This document shows positions 1-9,290 of a stretch of 64,000 nt of DNA, in pieces (the stretch's first letter is position 1; the number at the start of each line of letters is the position of its first letter). This DNA comes from [Pseudomonas] carboxydohydrogena. GTDB taxonomy: Bacteria; Pseudomonadota; Alphaproteobacteria; Rhizobiales; Xanthobacteraceae. A model generated the notes under the pieces. The model ran no database searches. It was not told where the DNA came from and saw nothing but the letters and a program-made list of their open reading frames with translations. The DNA lies in contig NZ_CP113162.1 of the NCBI RefSeq assembly GCF_029030725.1, forward strand, positions 1,858,501 to 1,922,500, written 5' to 3'. The position numbers and the translations under genes were made by a program.

Positions 1-622
1 TCGGATTGACGATGGCGTTGACGATGGGCAGTTCATCGCCGCATTGATGATGATCGATCACCACCACATCCATGCCAAGCTTGCGTGCTTCCGCGAGCGG
101 CTCAAGGCTCGTGGTACCGCAATCGACCGTGACCAGCAGCTTCGCGCCGCGTGACGACAGCGAGCGGATCGCCTCCACGTTCGGGCCATAGCCTTCGAAA
201 ATCCGGTCGGGAATGTGGATCAGCGGATCGAGCCCGCAATGGCGCAGATGCCATGCCAGCAGCGCCGCCGAGGTCGCGCCGTCCACATCGTAATCGCCGA
301 AGATCGCGACCCTCTCGCCGCGCGTCGCCGCATCCGCGATGCGCTTGGCGGCCGCCTCCATCTGCGTCACGGTCGAGGGATCGGGCAGCAATTTGCGGAT
401 GGTCGGATCGAGAAAATCCTCGACCGCGTCGATATCGATGCCGCGCCCGGCGATGATGCGCGCCAGCATTTCCGGCAATTGATAACGCTGCGCGATGGCA
501 AGTGCCTGCGCCGCGCCGCGCGCGTCCAGCCGGTCGCGCCACAATTTGCCCGTGGCCGAGCGCGTCACGCCGAGAAAGGCGTGCGGCGTCTCGACGGGCA
601 ATGCGGTGGCGGGAGGCGTCAT
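1..622 (-). CDS. recJ: Single-stranded-DNA-specific exonuclease RecJ, N-terminal part (cut by window edge)
   Basis: An open frame runs without a stop from ATG at 622 to the window edge, giving about 207 residues of the N-terminal half. RecJ is a 5'-3' single-strand exonuclease of the DHH phosphoesterase family used in recombination and repair. The metal-binding motif DYDVDG is visible, followed by VTVDCG and then VVIDHHQ, which is the DHH signature of the family. The C-terminal DHHA1 and OB parts lie outside the window. It is the last visible gene of a same-strand run (aminotransferase, hom, glpX, HAD, recJ). The identification is firm; only the 3' end is missing. Confidence 0.93.
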   Translation of the reverse strand, partial: MTPPATALPVETPHAFLGVTRSATGKLWRDRLDARGAAQALAIAQRYQLPEMLARIIAGRGIDIDAVEDFLDPTIRKLLPDPSTVTQMEAAAKRIADAATRGERVAIFGDYDVDGATSAALLAWHLRHCGLDPLIHIPDRIFEGYGPNVEAIRSLSSRGAKLLVTVDCGTTSLEPLAEARKLGMDVVVIDHHQCGDELPIVNAIVNP

Positions 623-683
623 GGTGAGAACCGCAGATAGGGATCGCGTGCAACCGTTGCAATGATTGGCGAAAACCGCGCCG

Positions 684-1394
684 TCAGCAACCCAGCCGCC
701 CGGCCAAATCCTCGATATCCGCAACCACGAAATCCCAGTCGCTTGCGGCTTCGAAATCCTCTTTCTGATGCGGTCCGTATTCGGTCACGCGCGGCACGAA
801 GGCGGTTTTCAATCCGAGGCTGCGCGCGGCGACAAGATCGTAATTATGCGCCGCCACCATCATCACCTGCTCCGGCTTGAGGCCAAGGAGCTTCGCCGCG
901 CCGAGATAGATTTCCGGGTCCGGCTTGTAACGTCGAAAAATTTCGGCGCACAGGATCAGGTCCCACGGCAGACCCGCATTCTTGGACAAATTCGTCATCA
1001 AGGCGACGTTGCCGTTCGACAACGGCGAGATCACGAATTTTGTCTTGAGCCGCGTCAGGCCCGGCACGCTGTCCGGCCACGGCCTCAGCCGATGCCAGCC
1101 GAATGTCAGATGATCAAAATCAGCCTTGCTCAGGCCCGTGATCCCGAGCCGCGCGGCGAGTGGCTCGACGGACTGGCGCTGCAATTCATCGAGCGTGAGA
1201 AAGCCGCGCTCGGGATGATCGCGCACCGCGTCCATCGACGGACGATACGCGCCGCGCCACGCATCGACCAGCGCGGCCCAATCGGCGTTGATACCCCTCG
1301 CCTCGCCCCACGCGGTGAATTCCGCGATCAGGCTGCCGCGCCAGTCCACCACGGTGCCGAAGGTGTCGAACAACAGCGCCTTCACGTCCGGCAT
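684..1394 (-). CDS. Haloacid dehalogenase type II (HAD superfamily hydrolase)
   Basis: The 236-residue protein has the HAD order of motifs. The nucleophile motif is LLFDTFGTVVDWR (Asp near residue 10), motif II is LSNGNVALM, the conserved lysine is in RYKPDPEIY, and a C-terminal acidic loop lies near DLVAARSLG. Replacement of the usual DGTL by DTFGT is characteristic of the (S)-2-haloacid dehalogenase branch, so it may hydrolyse 2-haloalkanoic acids, but many members have unknown natural substrates. The start lies only 16 nt after the glpX stop, with a weak GAGG upstream, so it is probably co-transcribed with glpX and recJ. The family is firm; the substrate is not shown. Confidence 0.85.
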   Translation of the reverse strand: MPDVKALLFDTFGTVVDWRGSLIAEFTAWGEARGINADWAALVDAWRGAYRPSMDAVRDHPERGFLTLDELQRQSVEPLAARLGITGLSKADFDHLTFGWHRLRPWPDSVPGLTRLKTKFVISPLSNGNVALMTNLSKNAGLPWDLILCAEIFRRYKPDPEIYLGAAKLLGLKPEQVMMVAAHNYDLVAARSLGLKTAFVPRVTEYGPHQKEDFEAASDWDFVVADIEDLAGRLGC

Positions 1395-1410
1395 CGCAGC
1401 GCCTCGCGTA

Positions 1411-2406
1411 TCAATCGAGATGGAATTTCTCGAGCTGGCGATGCTCCGCCTTGATGTAGCGCACCGTGCCGGTGACCGAGCGCATCACCACCGTCTCGGT
1501 CTCGATGGTGTGCTTGCGGAACTTGACGCCCGAGAGCAGCGAGCCATCGGTGACGCCGGTTGCCGCGAACAGGCAGTCGCCCTTCACCATGTCATCGATG
1601 CCGTAGATCATGCCGGGATCGGTCACGCCCATCTTGGCGGCACGCTCGCGCTTCTCGTCGGTGTCGAGGATCAGGCGGCACTGCATCTGGCCGCCGATGC
1701 AGCGCAGAGCGGACGCGGCCAGCACGCCTTCGGGCGCGCCGCCGGTGCCGATGTAGATATCGACACCGGTGTTCTCCGGGTCCGCCGTGTGGATCACGCC
1801 TGCGACGTCGCCATCGGTAATGAGGCGCACGGCCGCGCCGGTGGAGCGCACGGCGTTGATGATGTCGGCGTGGCGCGGACGGTCGAGGATCAGCGCGGTG
1901 ATTGCGGAGGGATGCACGTCCTTCGCGCGCGCCAGACGGCGGATGTTCTCGGCAGGCGGCGCATCGATATCGATCACGTTCTTGGCGTAACCGGGACCGA
2001 CGGCGATCTTCTGCATGTAAACGTCGGGTGCGTTCAGCAGCGTGCCGCCTTCGGCCATCGCCATGGTGGCAATGGAGCCCGGCATGTTCTTGGCGCACAG
2101 CGTCGTTCCTTCGAGAGGATCAACCGCGATGTCCACCTCGGGTCCGAATTCCGCGCCGACCTTTTCGCCGATGAACAGCATCGGCGCTTCGTCGCGCTCG
2201 CCCTCGCCGATCACGACCGTGCCCTTGATCGGAATCTTGTTCAACTCGCGGCGCATCGCATCGACCGCCGCCTGATCGGCGCCCTTCTCGTTGCCATGAC
2301 CGCGCAACCGCGCCGCCGACACCGCGGCCCGCTCCGTCACGCGCACGATTTCCAGCGTCAGGATGCGCTCAAGCAAGAGCTGCGGCGGAACGGAAATGGT
2401 CGACAT
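1411..2406 (-). CDS. glpX: Fructose-1,6-bisphosphatase class II
   Basis: This 331-residue GlpX-type phosphatase hydrolyses fructose-1,6-bisphosphate to fructose-6-phosphate in gluconeogenesis, and in the Calvin cycle where present. Visible family signatures are GTVVIGEGERDEAPML near residue 80, DIAVDPLEGTTLCA (metal and substrate site) and GTGGAPEGVLAA. Length and motif order are normal. An AGGAG lies about 9 nt upstream of the chosen ATG. It sits directly downstream of hom and upstream of the HAD gene, the usual recJ-glpX-hom neighbourhood of Rhizobiales. The class II assignment is clear because there is no FBPase I signature. Confidence 0.95.
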   Translation of the reverse strand: MSTISVPPQLLLERILTLEIVRVTERAAVSAARLRGHGNEKGADQAAVDAMRRELNKIPIKGTVVIGEGERDEAPMLFIGEKVGAEFGPEVDIAVDPLEGTTLCAKNMPGSIATMAMAEGGTLLNAPDVYMQKIAVGPGYAKNVIDIDAPPAENIRRLARAKDVHPSAITALILDRPRHADIINAVRSTGAAVRLITDGDVAGVIHTADPENTGVDIYIGTGGAPEGVLAASALRCIGGQMQCRLILDTDEKRERAAKMGVTDPGMIYGIDDMVKGDCLFAATGVTDGSLLSGVKFRKHTIETETVVMRSVTGTVRYIKAEHRQLEKFHLD

Positions 2407-2456
2407 CAGTGAAGCTCCTATCGTCTGCCGCTGGTGGCGGCATGTGTTTTATCGTT

Positions 2457-3779
2457 TTAATTCTTCTCGATCCGGATGACCTGCGGCCTGCCGGTGATGA
2501 CGCGATCCTGCTGCACGGCCTGCAACGCGCGGCGCACCGCGTCCTCCGTGGTCGCGTAGGTGATCAGGATGACCGGCACCGGCGAGGATTTGCCGTTCGC
2601 CTTGTTCGCGTCGAACGTACCGTCAGGGTGACGCTGCACGATCGACTCGATCGAAATCTTCTGCTCCGCCAGCCGCGTGGCGATGGTCGCCGCCGTGCCC
2701 GCGAGATCGCGCGCCATCAGGCGGATGTAATAGCCGCCTTCATGGCGCTTCATCGGCGCCTTCGCGGTCGGCTTCAGCCTGGCGACAGGACGGCCGAACG
2801 GCAGCGCGCGCACGCCGCGCGCGATGTCGGCGATATCCGCGACGACGGCAGACGCGGTCGCAGCACCGCCCGCGCCGGGGCCGACCAATGTGATCGGTGG
2901 AATGCCGTCGCCATCGATGGTCACGGCGTTGGTCACGTCCATCACCTGCGCGATCGACGAGGTGCGCGGCACCATGGTCGGATGCACGCGCTGCTCGATG
3001 CCGGTTTCGGTCCTCACCGCGACGCCGAGCAGCTTGACGCGGTAGCCCAGTTCTTCGGCGGCGCGCAGATCTTCCGGCGCGATCGAGGAGATACCCTCGA
3101 CATAGACCGCGCTCTGGTTGACCTTGGTGCCGAACGCGAGGCTCGCGAGGATCGCCAGTTTCTGCGCGGTGTCGTGACCATCGACGTCGAATGACGGATT
3201 GGCCTCCGCGTAGCCGAGCCGCTGCGCATCCTTCAAACATTCGGCGAACGACAACCCTTCCCGCTCCATCCGCGTCAGGATGTAGTTGCAAGTGCCGTTG
3301 AGAATGCCGTAGACGCGGTCGATGCCGGTGCCGGCCAGCCCTTCGCGCAGCGTCTTGATGACGGGAATGGCAGCACCAACGGCGGCCTCGTAGTTCAGCG
3401 CGCCGCCATGCTTCTCGGCGAGCGCCGCGAGCTTCGAGCCATGTTTGGCGATCAGCGCCTTGTTCGCGGTCACAACCGATTTGCCGCCGCGCAACGCCGC
3501 CTCGATGGCGGAGAGCGCAGGATCGCCAACGCCGCCCATCAGTTCGACGAACACATCGACCTTCGGATCGGTCGCGATCGCGAGCGCGTTCTTCGCCCAG
3601 GCGATGCCGGTGAGATCGACGTTACGCTTCTTGACCTTCGAGCGCGCCGATACGGCAACCACGCGCACGGTGCGTCCGCAACGCAACGACAAAGCGCGCT
3701 TCTGTTGTTCGATCAGACCGACGACCTCGGCACCCACGGTGCCGAGCCCCGCAATCCCCACTCTGAGCGGAGCGACCAT
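2457..3779 (-). CDS. hom: Homoserine dehydrogenase
   Basis: The 440-residue enzyme reduces aspartate semialdehyde to homoserine for threonine and methionine synthesis. The N-terminal Rossmann motif GIAGLGTVGAEVV is at residues 8-20. The central catalytic domain includes the NGTCNYILT and GYAEANPSFDVDG stretches, and the C-terminus (from about 350) carries an ACT domain beginning YYIRLMARDLAG, expected to bind threonine for feedback control. The start is 24 nt after the stop of the upstream aminotransferase gene, so the two are probably one transcript. Length and motifs are normal for the monofunctional form. Confidence 0.96.
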   Translation of the reverse strand: MVAPLRVGIAGLGTVGAEVVGLIEQQKRALSLRCGRTVRVVAVSARSKVKKRNVDLTGIAWAKNALAIATDPKVDVFVELMGGVGDPALSAIEAALRGGKSVVTANKALIAKHGSKLAALAEKHGGALNYEAAVGAAIPVIKTLREGLAGTGIDRVYGILNGTCNYILTRMEREGLSFAECLKDAQRLGYAEANPSFDVDGHDTAQKLAILASLAFGTKVNQSAVYVEGISSIAPEDLRAAEELGYRVKLLGVAVRTETGIEQRVHPTMVPRTSSIAQVMDVTNAVTIDGDGIPPITLVGPGAGGAATASAVVADIADIARGVRALPFGRPVARLKPTAKAPMKRHEGGYYIRLMARDLAGTAATIATRLAEQKISIESIVQRHPDGTFDANKANGKSSPVPVILITYATTEDAVRRALQAVQQDRVITGRPQVIRIEKN

Positions 3780-3803
3780 TTTCTGTTTGACCTGCCGGAT
3801 AGG

Positions 3804-5021
3804 TTAGCGCCGGTTGGCGAGAGGAACCACGTTGTGCAATGAATCAAGCCCCGCTTCAAGGAAACGGCGGACATTTCGCGCCGCCTGGCGGATGCGCTGT
3901 TCGTTTTCCACCATGGCGATGCGCACAAAGCCTTCGCCATGTTCGCCGAAGCCCGAGCCGGGCGATACCGCCACGCCGGACTTCTCGACCATGAGGGTCG
4001 CGAAATCCATGCTGCTGATGTGACGGAATTTCTCGGGCAGCGGCGCCCAGGCGAACATCGACGCGGCGGGCGGCGGAATGTCCCAGCCCGCGCGGCCGAA
4101 TGCCTCGACCATCGCGTCGCGGCGCTTGTGATAGGTGTCGCGCATTTCCTGGATGCAGTCCTGCGGGCCGTTCAGCGCGGCGACGGCCGCGACCTGAATC
4201 GGCGTGAACGCGCCGTAGTCGAGATAGGATTTCACGCGCGTCAGAGCCGCGATCAGGCGCTCGTTGCCGACCGCGAAACCCATGCGCCATCCGGCCATCG
4301 AATAGGTCTTCGACATCGAGGTGAACTCGACCGCGATATCCATCGCGCCCGGCACCTGCAACACAGACGGCGGCGGCTCGCCGTTGTAATACAACTCGGC
4401 GTAAGCGAGGTCGGACAGGATGAAGACCTCGTGCTTCTTCGCGAACGCGACAAGCTCCTTGTAGAAATCGAGCGAGGCGACATAGGACGTCGGGTTCGAC
4501 GGATAGCACACCACCATCGCGATCGGCTTGGGGATCGAATGGATGATCGCGCGCTCCAGCGCGCTGAACAGTTCCGGCGTCGGCTCCGCCGGGACCGAGC
4601 GGACCACGCCGCCAGCCATCAGAAATCCGAACGCATGAATCGGGTAGCTCGGGTTGGGCACCAGCACCACATCGCCCGGCGATGTGATCGCCTGCGCCAT
4701 GTTGGCGAAGCCTTCCTTTGACCCCAGTGTAGCCACGATCTGGGTCTCGGGGTTGAGCTTCACCCCGAAGCGGCGCTCGTAATACGCGGCCTGTGCCCGG
4801 CGCAGGCCGGGAATGCCCTTGGACGCCGAATAACGGTCCGTCCGGGGCTTGCCCAGCGTCTCCTTGAGCTTCTCCAGGACGTGCGGCGGGGCCGGCAAAT
4901 CCGGGTTCCCCATGCCAAGATCGATAATATCGGCGCCCGCGTTGCGCGCGGCGGCCTTGGCCCGATTCACCTGCTCGAAAACGTAAGGTGGCAGACGGCG
5001 AATGCGGTAGAATTCTTCCAT
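3804..5021 (-). CDS. alaC: AlaC-like PLP-dependent aminotransferase (class I/II)
   Basis: The 405-residue protein is a fold-type I aminotransferase closely resembling E. coli AlaC, a glutamate-pyruvate (alanine) aminotransferase, from the opening (FYRIRRLPPYVF) through DIIDLGMGNPD, GSKEGFANM and VLVPNPSYPIH. The PLP lysine lies in SMSKTYSMAGWRMG and the carboxylate-binding arginine in FVRIAMVEN. The frame is open further upstream to 5480, but ATG 5021 has a CGGAG upstream and gives the family's normal N-terminus. Some pipelines call this group LL-diaminopimelate aminotransferase. Position ahead of hom fits an amino-acid biosynthesis operon. Substrate preference cannot be read from sequence. 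Confidence 0.85.
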   Translation of the reverse strand: MEEFYRIRRLPPYVFEQVNRAKAAARNAGADIIDLGMGNPDLPAPPHVLEKLKETLGKPRTDRYSASKGIPGLRRAQAAYYERRFGVKLNPETQIVATLGSKEGFANMAQAITSPGDVVLVPNPSYPIHAFGFLMAGGVVRSVPAEPTPELFSALERAIIHSIPKPIAMVVCYPSNPTSYVASLDFYKELVAFAKKHEVFILSDLAYAELYYNGEPPPSVLQVPGAMDIAVEFTSMSKTYSMAGWRMGFAVGNERLIAALTRVKSYLDYGAFTPIQVAAVAALNGPQDCIQEMRDTYHKRRDAMVEAFGRAGWDIPPPAASMFAWAPLPEKFRHISSMDFATLMVEKSGVAVSPGSGFGEHGEGFVRIAMVENEQRIRQAARNVRRFLEAGLDSLHNVVPLANRR

Positions 5022-5089
5022 GGATTCAAGGCTCCGAGCCCGGTTAAGGGCCCCCAGACGGCAAATCACTGAGGACGCGATGGCTCTTT

Positions 5090-5440
5090 CTAACACGAAC
5101 CTCGGTCCGCGCCACAGTCCGCGCGAGGATTTGAAGCCTTTGACGCCTTTGCCTTCACGCCCTCCTGCCGGTCCCTCGCCGCCGTGAGCTCGCGCGTGAG
5201 CTGGGCGCGCTGCTCGGGGGTCAGGGGGGTATCCGTGCGCGAGGGCAGCGTATCGTTGACCGGAAGGTAATCGGGCGCGACGGCGGGCCGCGCCGGCGTA
5301 TTGGCCGGAAGGCCGACCACGGGCATGTCGGCGACGTGGGACGCGCAGCCGCCCAGCATCTGGCCGAGCGCCAGCATGGCCGCTCCGATCCAGACCCGCT
5401 TTCCATGGTGGCGCAACACGCGCATCAACTTCGGTCCCAT
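5090..5440 (-). CDS. Small predicted lipoprotein, unknown function
   Basis: This is a short protein of 116 residues (111 if the ATG at 5425 is used). After a basic start (RVLRHHGKRV) comes a hydrophobic stretch ending in LGQMLGGC, a good lipobox, so the mature protein probably begins at that cysteine and is anchored in a membrane. The remainder is proline-rich, then helical and charged (EQRAQLTRELTAARDRQEG). No catalytic family is recognised. The frame extends upstream to 5560, but the lipobox position favours a start at 5440 or 5425. It precedes the aminotransferase gene by about 70 nt. Confidence 0.6.
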   Translation of the reverse strand: MGPKLMRVLRHHGKRVWIGAAMLALGQMLGGCASHVADMPVVGLPANTPARPAVAPDYLPVNDTLPSRTDTPLTPEQRAQLTRELTAARDRQEGVKAKASKASNPRADCGADRGSC

Positions 5441-5646
5441 TCGATTCCGCGCCAATTCCACTGGAAGGCGGTCGGCGCACCGATATTCCGGAAAAGCGTT
5501 AAATTTCCGGCCGCGGCGCATTGCAGGCCGAATATGTCCGAACCAAGACATCTGCTGCAACGCATATAGCTATTGGAAAGAAAGCTCGTTTAACTGAGAA
5601 ACGGGCAAAATAACCCTTCGTCACGCCACGCGGATATATCGTCTTT

Positions 5647-7446
5647 ATGAGCGCGCTTCCGACCGACACTCCGACGACTAAGTCCTTCGATGCCGATGCG
5701 TTCGCGTTCAATCTCGCCCGCGCCATGGAACACGGCGGCAAGGCGCTCTCGGCCTTCCTGCAACCGCGCGAGACCGGCGACATCAACAACCGTGCCCCCG
5801 GCGAGATGGGCGAAGTCATCAAGACCTTCGCCGAAGTCGCCGAGTATTGGCTCGCGGACGCCGAGCGCGCCGGTGACGTGCAGATGCGGCTCGGCAAAGC
5901 CTATCTCGAATTGTGGGGCCAGTTCTCGCGCAAGCTCGCCGGCGCCGAGGAAGAACCCTCCATCGCGCCCGCGCCGAGGGACAAGCGTTTTCTCGACCCG
6001 GAGTGGAAATCCAACCAGTTCTTCGATTTCATCATGCAGCTCTATCTGCTCACGACAAAATGGGCGCACGAACTGGTTGAGAATGCGGAAGGCCTCGATC
6101 CACACACCCGCAAAAAGGCCGAATTCTACGTTCAGGTGCTGACCAACGCCTTCGCGCCGTCGAACTTCGTGCTGACCAATCCTGAACTGCTGCGAGAAAC
6201 TCTCGCCAGCAGCGGCGACAATCTGTTTCGCGGCATGCGGATGCTGGCCGAGGATATTCAGGCCGGCGGCGGCACGCTGAAGATCAGGCAATCGGGCGGC
6301 ACGTTCGAGGTCGGCAAGGATCTCGCGCTGACGCCGGGCAAGGTGATCTACCAGAACGAGATCATGCAGCTCATCCAGTATGAGCCGACGACGGAGCATG
6401 TGCTGCGCACGCCGCTGCTGATCGTGCCGCCATGGATCAACAAGTACTACATCCTCGACCTCACACCGCAAAAGTCGTTCATCAAATGGCTGGTGGATCA
6501 GGGGCTGACGGTGTTCGTCATCTCGTGGATCAACCCGGACAAATCTCTCGGCGCAAAAACTTTCGACGACTACATGCGCGAAGGCCCGCTCGCGGCGATG
6601 GACGTGATCGAGAAGGCGACCGGCGAGATGAAGGTCCACACCATGGGCTATTGCATCGGCGGCACCCTGCTCGCCACTACGCTGGCATGGCTCGCCGACA
6701 AGCGCCGGGTGCGCACCACATCGGCAACCTTCATGGCGGCGCAGGTGGACTTCACCCATGCCGGCGACCTGATGGTCTACATCGACGAAAGCCAGCTCGC
6801 CGCGCTCGACCGCGACATGCAACAGACCGGCGTCCTGCACGGCACGCGCATGGCGATGGCCTTCAACATGCTGCGCTCGAACGACCTGATCTGGCCTTAC
6901 GTCATCAGCAATTACCTCAAGGGCAAGGAGCCTTCGAGTTTCGACCTGTTGTTCTGGAATGCCGACGCCACGCGGATGCCCGGCGCGAACCACTCTTTCT
7001 ATCTGCGTAATTGCTATCTCGAGAACCGGCTGTCGGCCGGGACCATGGTGATCGACAATACCCGGCTCGATCTCTCCAAGGTCAAGACGCCGATCTACAA
7101 CCTCGCCACCAGGGACGATCATATCGCCCCCGCGCAATCGGTATTGTACGGCTCGCAATTCTTCGGCGGACCCGTCCGCTTCGTCCTGAGCGGCTCGGGC
7201 CATATCGCTGGCGTGGTCAATCCGCCCGTCACCGGCAAATACCAGTACTGGACGAACGACAAGCCTGCCGCCGAAACCGTTACCGACTGGCTCAAGGGCG
7301 CGACCGAACATCAGGGTTCGTGGTGGCCGGACTGGCGGGCCTGGATCGAGGGTCTCGATTCCGAAACCGTCCCAGCCCGCACCCCCGGGGCCTCGATGAC
7401 AATCCTTGAGGAAGCGCCGGGCAGCTATGTCCGCATGCGCGCCTGA
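5647..7446 (+). CDS. phaC: Class I poly(3-hydroxyalkanoate) synthase
   Basis: The 599-residue length is typical of class I PHA synthases, which polymerise 3-hydroxyacyl-CoA on the surface of carbon-storage granules. The lipase-like box is GYCIGG with the catalytic cysteine at about residue 336. The acid is in LATRDDHIAP and the histidine in SGSGHIAGVVNPP. The N-terminal PhaC domain (PSNFVLTNPELLRETL) and the conserved PPWINKYYILDL are also present. The gene stands alone on its strand; phaA/B/R are not adjacent. Divergent from the lipoprotein gene, it has about 200 nt of upstream space that must hold its promoter. Confidence 0.96.
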   Translation: MSALPTDTPTTKSFDADAFAFNLARAMEHGGKALSAFLQPRETGDINNRAPGEMGEVIKTFAEVAEYWLADAERAGDVQMRLGKAYLELWGQFSRKLAGAEEEPSIAPAPRDKRFLDPEWKSNQFFDFIMQLYLLTTKWAHELVENAEGLDPHTRKKAEFYVQVLTNAFAPSNFVLTNPELLRETLASSGDNLFRGMRMLAEDIQAGGGTLKIRQSGGTFEVGKDLALTPGKVIYQNEIMQLIQYEPTTEHVLRTPLLIVPPWINKYYILDLTPQKSFIKWLVDQGLTVFVISWINPDKSLGAKTFDDYMREGPLAAMDVIEKATGEMKVHTMGYCIGGTLLATTLAWLADKRRVRTTSATFMAAQVDFTHAGDLMVYIDESQLAALDRDMQQTGVLHGTRMAMAFNMLRSNDLIWPYVISNYLKGKEPSSFDLLFWNADATRMPGANHSFYLRNCYLENRLSAGTMVIDNTRLDLSKVKTPIYNLATRDDHIAPAQSVLYGSQFFGGPVRFVLSGSGHIAGVVNPPVTGKYQYWTNDKPAAETVTDWLKGATEHQGSWWPDWRAWIEGLDSETVPARTPGASMTILEEAPGSYVRMRA

Positions 7447-7561
7447 GCCGCCGCCTGCCTCACGCAGTTGGCCCCGTCACGCAGTTCAGCTATGAACAGG
7501 GCATCGGCGCCGGCGCATGACCGGCGAGATTCGGCGCAGGCCGCGAGGAAAGGAAGAGGCG

Positions 7562-7960
7562 ATGACGCGAGAATTGTTCTGGCTGACATTGACCGTGATT
7601 TTGACCGGCGTGCTGTGGGTTCCCTACATCCTGAACCGCTGCGCGGTGCGCGGCATCGGCGGCGCGATGGCCAATCCGGCACGCAACGACAAGCCGCATG
7701 CCGAGTGGGCTAACCGGATGATGTTCGCGCACGACAACGCAATCGAAAACCTCGCGATCTTCGCGCCGCTGGTGCTGATCCTCAACGCGATCGACTATTC
7801 GAGCAAATGGACCGTTCTGGCTTGCGCGGTCTACTTCTGGTCGCGGCTCGCCCACGTCATCATCTACGCGCTCGGCGTGCCGGTGCTGCGGACGCTGACT
7901 TTCGTCGTCGGCTTCCTGGCGCAGGCTGTTCTTGCGCTCGCGATCTTTCGCGTTTTCTGA
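7562..7960 (+). CDS. MAPEG-family integral membrane protein
   Basis: The 132-residue protein has about four hydrophobic helices (near 4-22, 55-75, 80-98 and 105-130). Features of the MAPEG family (eicosanoid/glutathione membrane proteins) include RNDKPHAEWANRMMFAHDNAIENLAIFAP, in which the AxxNxxEN-like helix is characteristic, and RLAHVIIYALGVPVLRT. A start 45 nt further upstream is possible, but ATG 7562 follows a good purine-rich RBS (AGGAAAGGAAGAGG). Bacterial members are of unknown substrate; a glutathione-linked role is only a family inference. A strong hairpin terminator follows directly. Confidence 0.8.
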   Translation: MTRELFWLTLTVILTGVLWVPYILNRCAVRGIGGAMANPARNDKPHAEWANRMMFAHDNAIENLAIFAPLVLILNAIDYSSKWTVLACAVYFWSRLAHVIIYALGVPVLRTLTFVVGFLAQAVLALAIFRVF

Positions 7961-7965
7961 GAACA

Positions 7966-7995
7966 AAAAAAGAGCCGCTTGCGCGGCTCTTTTCA
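7966..7995. terminator. Bidirectional intrinsic terminator between the MAPEG gene and argC
   Basis: An 11-bp perfect stem (arms 7968-7978 and 7983-7993, including AGAGCCGC/GCGGCTCT) has a TTGC loop, with A-runs on one side and T-runs on the other. It can therefore end transcription of both convergent genes. Confidence 0.85.
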
Positions 7996-7997
7996 CA

Positions 7998-9056
7998 TCA
8001 CGACGACAGCGCGGGCTGGTCGATGCCGAGCGTCTCGGCAAACCCGAGCATGACATTCATGTTCTGCACCGCCTGCCCCGACGCGCCCTTGGTGAGATTG
8101 TCGAGCGTCGAGACGATGATCGCCCGACCCGGAATGCGATCCTCAGCAACGCCGATGAACGTCATGTTCGAGCCGCGCACATGGCGCGAGTCCGGCGTCT
8201 TGCCGAACGGCAGTACGTAGACGAACGGGTCCTTCTCGTACTGTTTGCTGAGAATATCGTGCAGTTCATGCGCGGTCTTGCCGCGCCGTCCGCGCACATA
8301 GATCGTCGAATAAATGCCGCGGTTCATCGGCGTGAGGTGCGGCGTGAACGTCGCCATCACATCCTTGCCCGCCGCCTTGGAGAATTCCTGATCGAGTTCC
8401 GACATATGCCGATGGTGCCCCACGCCATAGGCATGGAAGCCCTCGGAGACTTCCGAGAACAGCGTGTCTTCCTTCGCCGAGCGTCCCGCCCCCGTCGCGC
8501 CTGACTTGGCGTCGATCACGATCTCGTCGCTCTCGATCGCCCTGGCTTTCAGGAGCGGAATGAGAGGCAGTTGCGCGCAGGTGGTGTAGCAGCCGGGATT
8601 GGCGACAAGCCGCGCCTTCTTCACGTCGCGCCGATAGATTTCGGTGAGGCCATAGACCGCCTCCTCCTGCAATTCGAGCGCATGATGCTCGTGTCCGTAC
8701 CACTTCGCATACACGGCCGGATCGGCCAGCCGGAAGTCGGCCGACAGGTCGACCACTTTCGTCTCGGGTGCTTTCGCCAGCAGGTCTTTCAGCACCTTTT
8801 GCGTCGTCGCATGCGGAAGCGCGCAGAACACCAGATCGAGTTTGGCGGCGGCCCAATCGACGCTTTCAATCGACACAAGCTGCGGCAGATCGTAGGGCGC
8901 GAACTGCGGGAATACATCGCCCAGCTTGTGCCCGGCGCGGCGGTCGGCCGTCAGAAGAACGATCTCGACGCGCGGATGCCGCAGCAACAGGCGCACGAGT
9001 TCTGCCCCGGTGTAGCCGGAGGCACCCAGAATGCCGATCTTCTTCTTTTCAGCCAT
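7998..9056 (-). CDS. argC: N-acetyl-gamma-glutamyl-phosphate reductase
   Basis: The 352-residue enzyme carries out the NADPH-dependent third step of arginine biosynthesis. The N-terminal motif is KIGILGASGYTGAELVRLL. The active-site cysteine is in VANPGCYTT and the catalytic histidine region in SEGFHAYGVGHHRHMSE. An in-frame start exists 63 nt upstream, but ATG 9056 follows AAGGA at proper spacing and gives the normal family N-terminus, so it is preferred. The gene is transcribed toward the shared terminator. The rpsI-rplM genes often found near argC in this group are not present here. Confidence 0.95.
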   Translation of the reverse strand: MAEKKKIGILGASGYTGAELVRLLLRHPRVEIVLLTADRRAGHKLGDVFPQFAPYDLPQLVSIESVDWAAAKLDLVFCALPHATTQKVLKDLLAKAPETKVVDLSADFRLADPAVYAKWYGHEHHALELQEEAVYGLTEIYRRDVKKARLVANPGCYTTCAQLPLIPLLKARAIESDEIVIDAKSGATGAGRSAKEDTLFSEVSEGFHAYGVGHHRHMSELDQEFSKAAGKDVMATFTPHLTPMNRGIYSTIYVRGRRGKTAHELHDILSKQYEKDPFVYVLPFGKTPDSRHVRGSNMTFIGVAEDRIPGRAIIVSTLDNLTKGASGQAVQNMNVMLGFAETLGIDQPALSS

Positions 9057-9290
9057 GACAATAGTCCTTATCCGACAGAGCGCGGGACAGGTGATGCGGC
9101 GATTTGTTGAAAGAGACAAGGCGCCGCGGACTTGTCCTGCGGCATTGGATCGAGCAAACGCGACCAGCCGCTAGATTGCAAAGCGGCGGCGACGGAGGGT
9201 TCTGTTTGCGGGTCCGATCATGGGGCCGCATATAAAACCCCCTTGGCGCAGGGTCAAGCAGCACTCCGGCCCTTCACCCCTTCGCCGCCG

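Noticed and set aside
5022-5480. N-terminal extension of the aminotransferase reading frame
   Set aside because: Overlaps the lipoprotein gene, is low-complexity, and the family N-terminus begins at 5021 behind a usable RBS.
5550-5575. TGCTGCA-type palindrome upstream of phaC as a PhaR site
   Set aside because: The motif is too short and common to support a PhaR operator, and no phaR gene is adjacent.
5590-7311. 573-codon open frame antisense to phaC
   Set aside because: Composition typical of a reverse-strand shadow, and PhaC on the plus strand is unambiguous.
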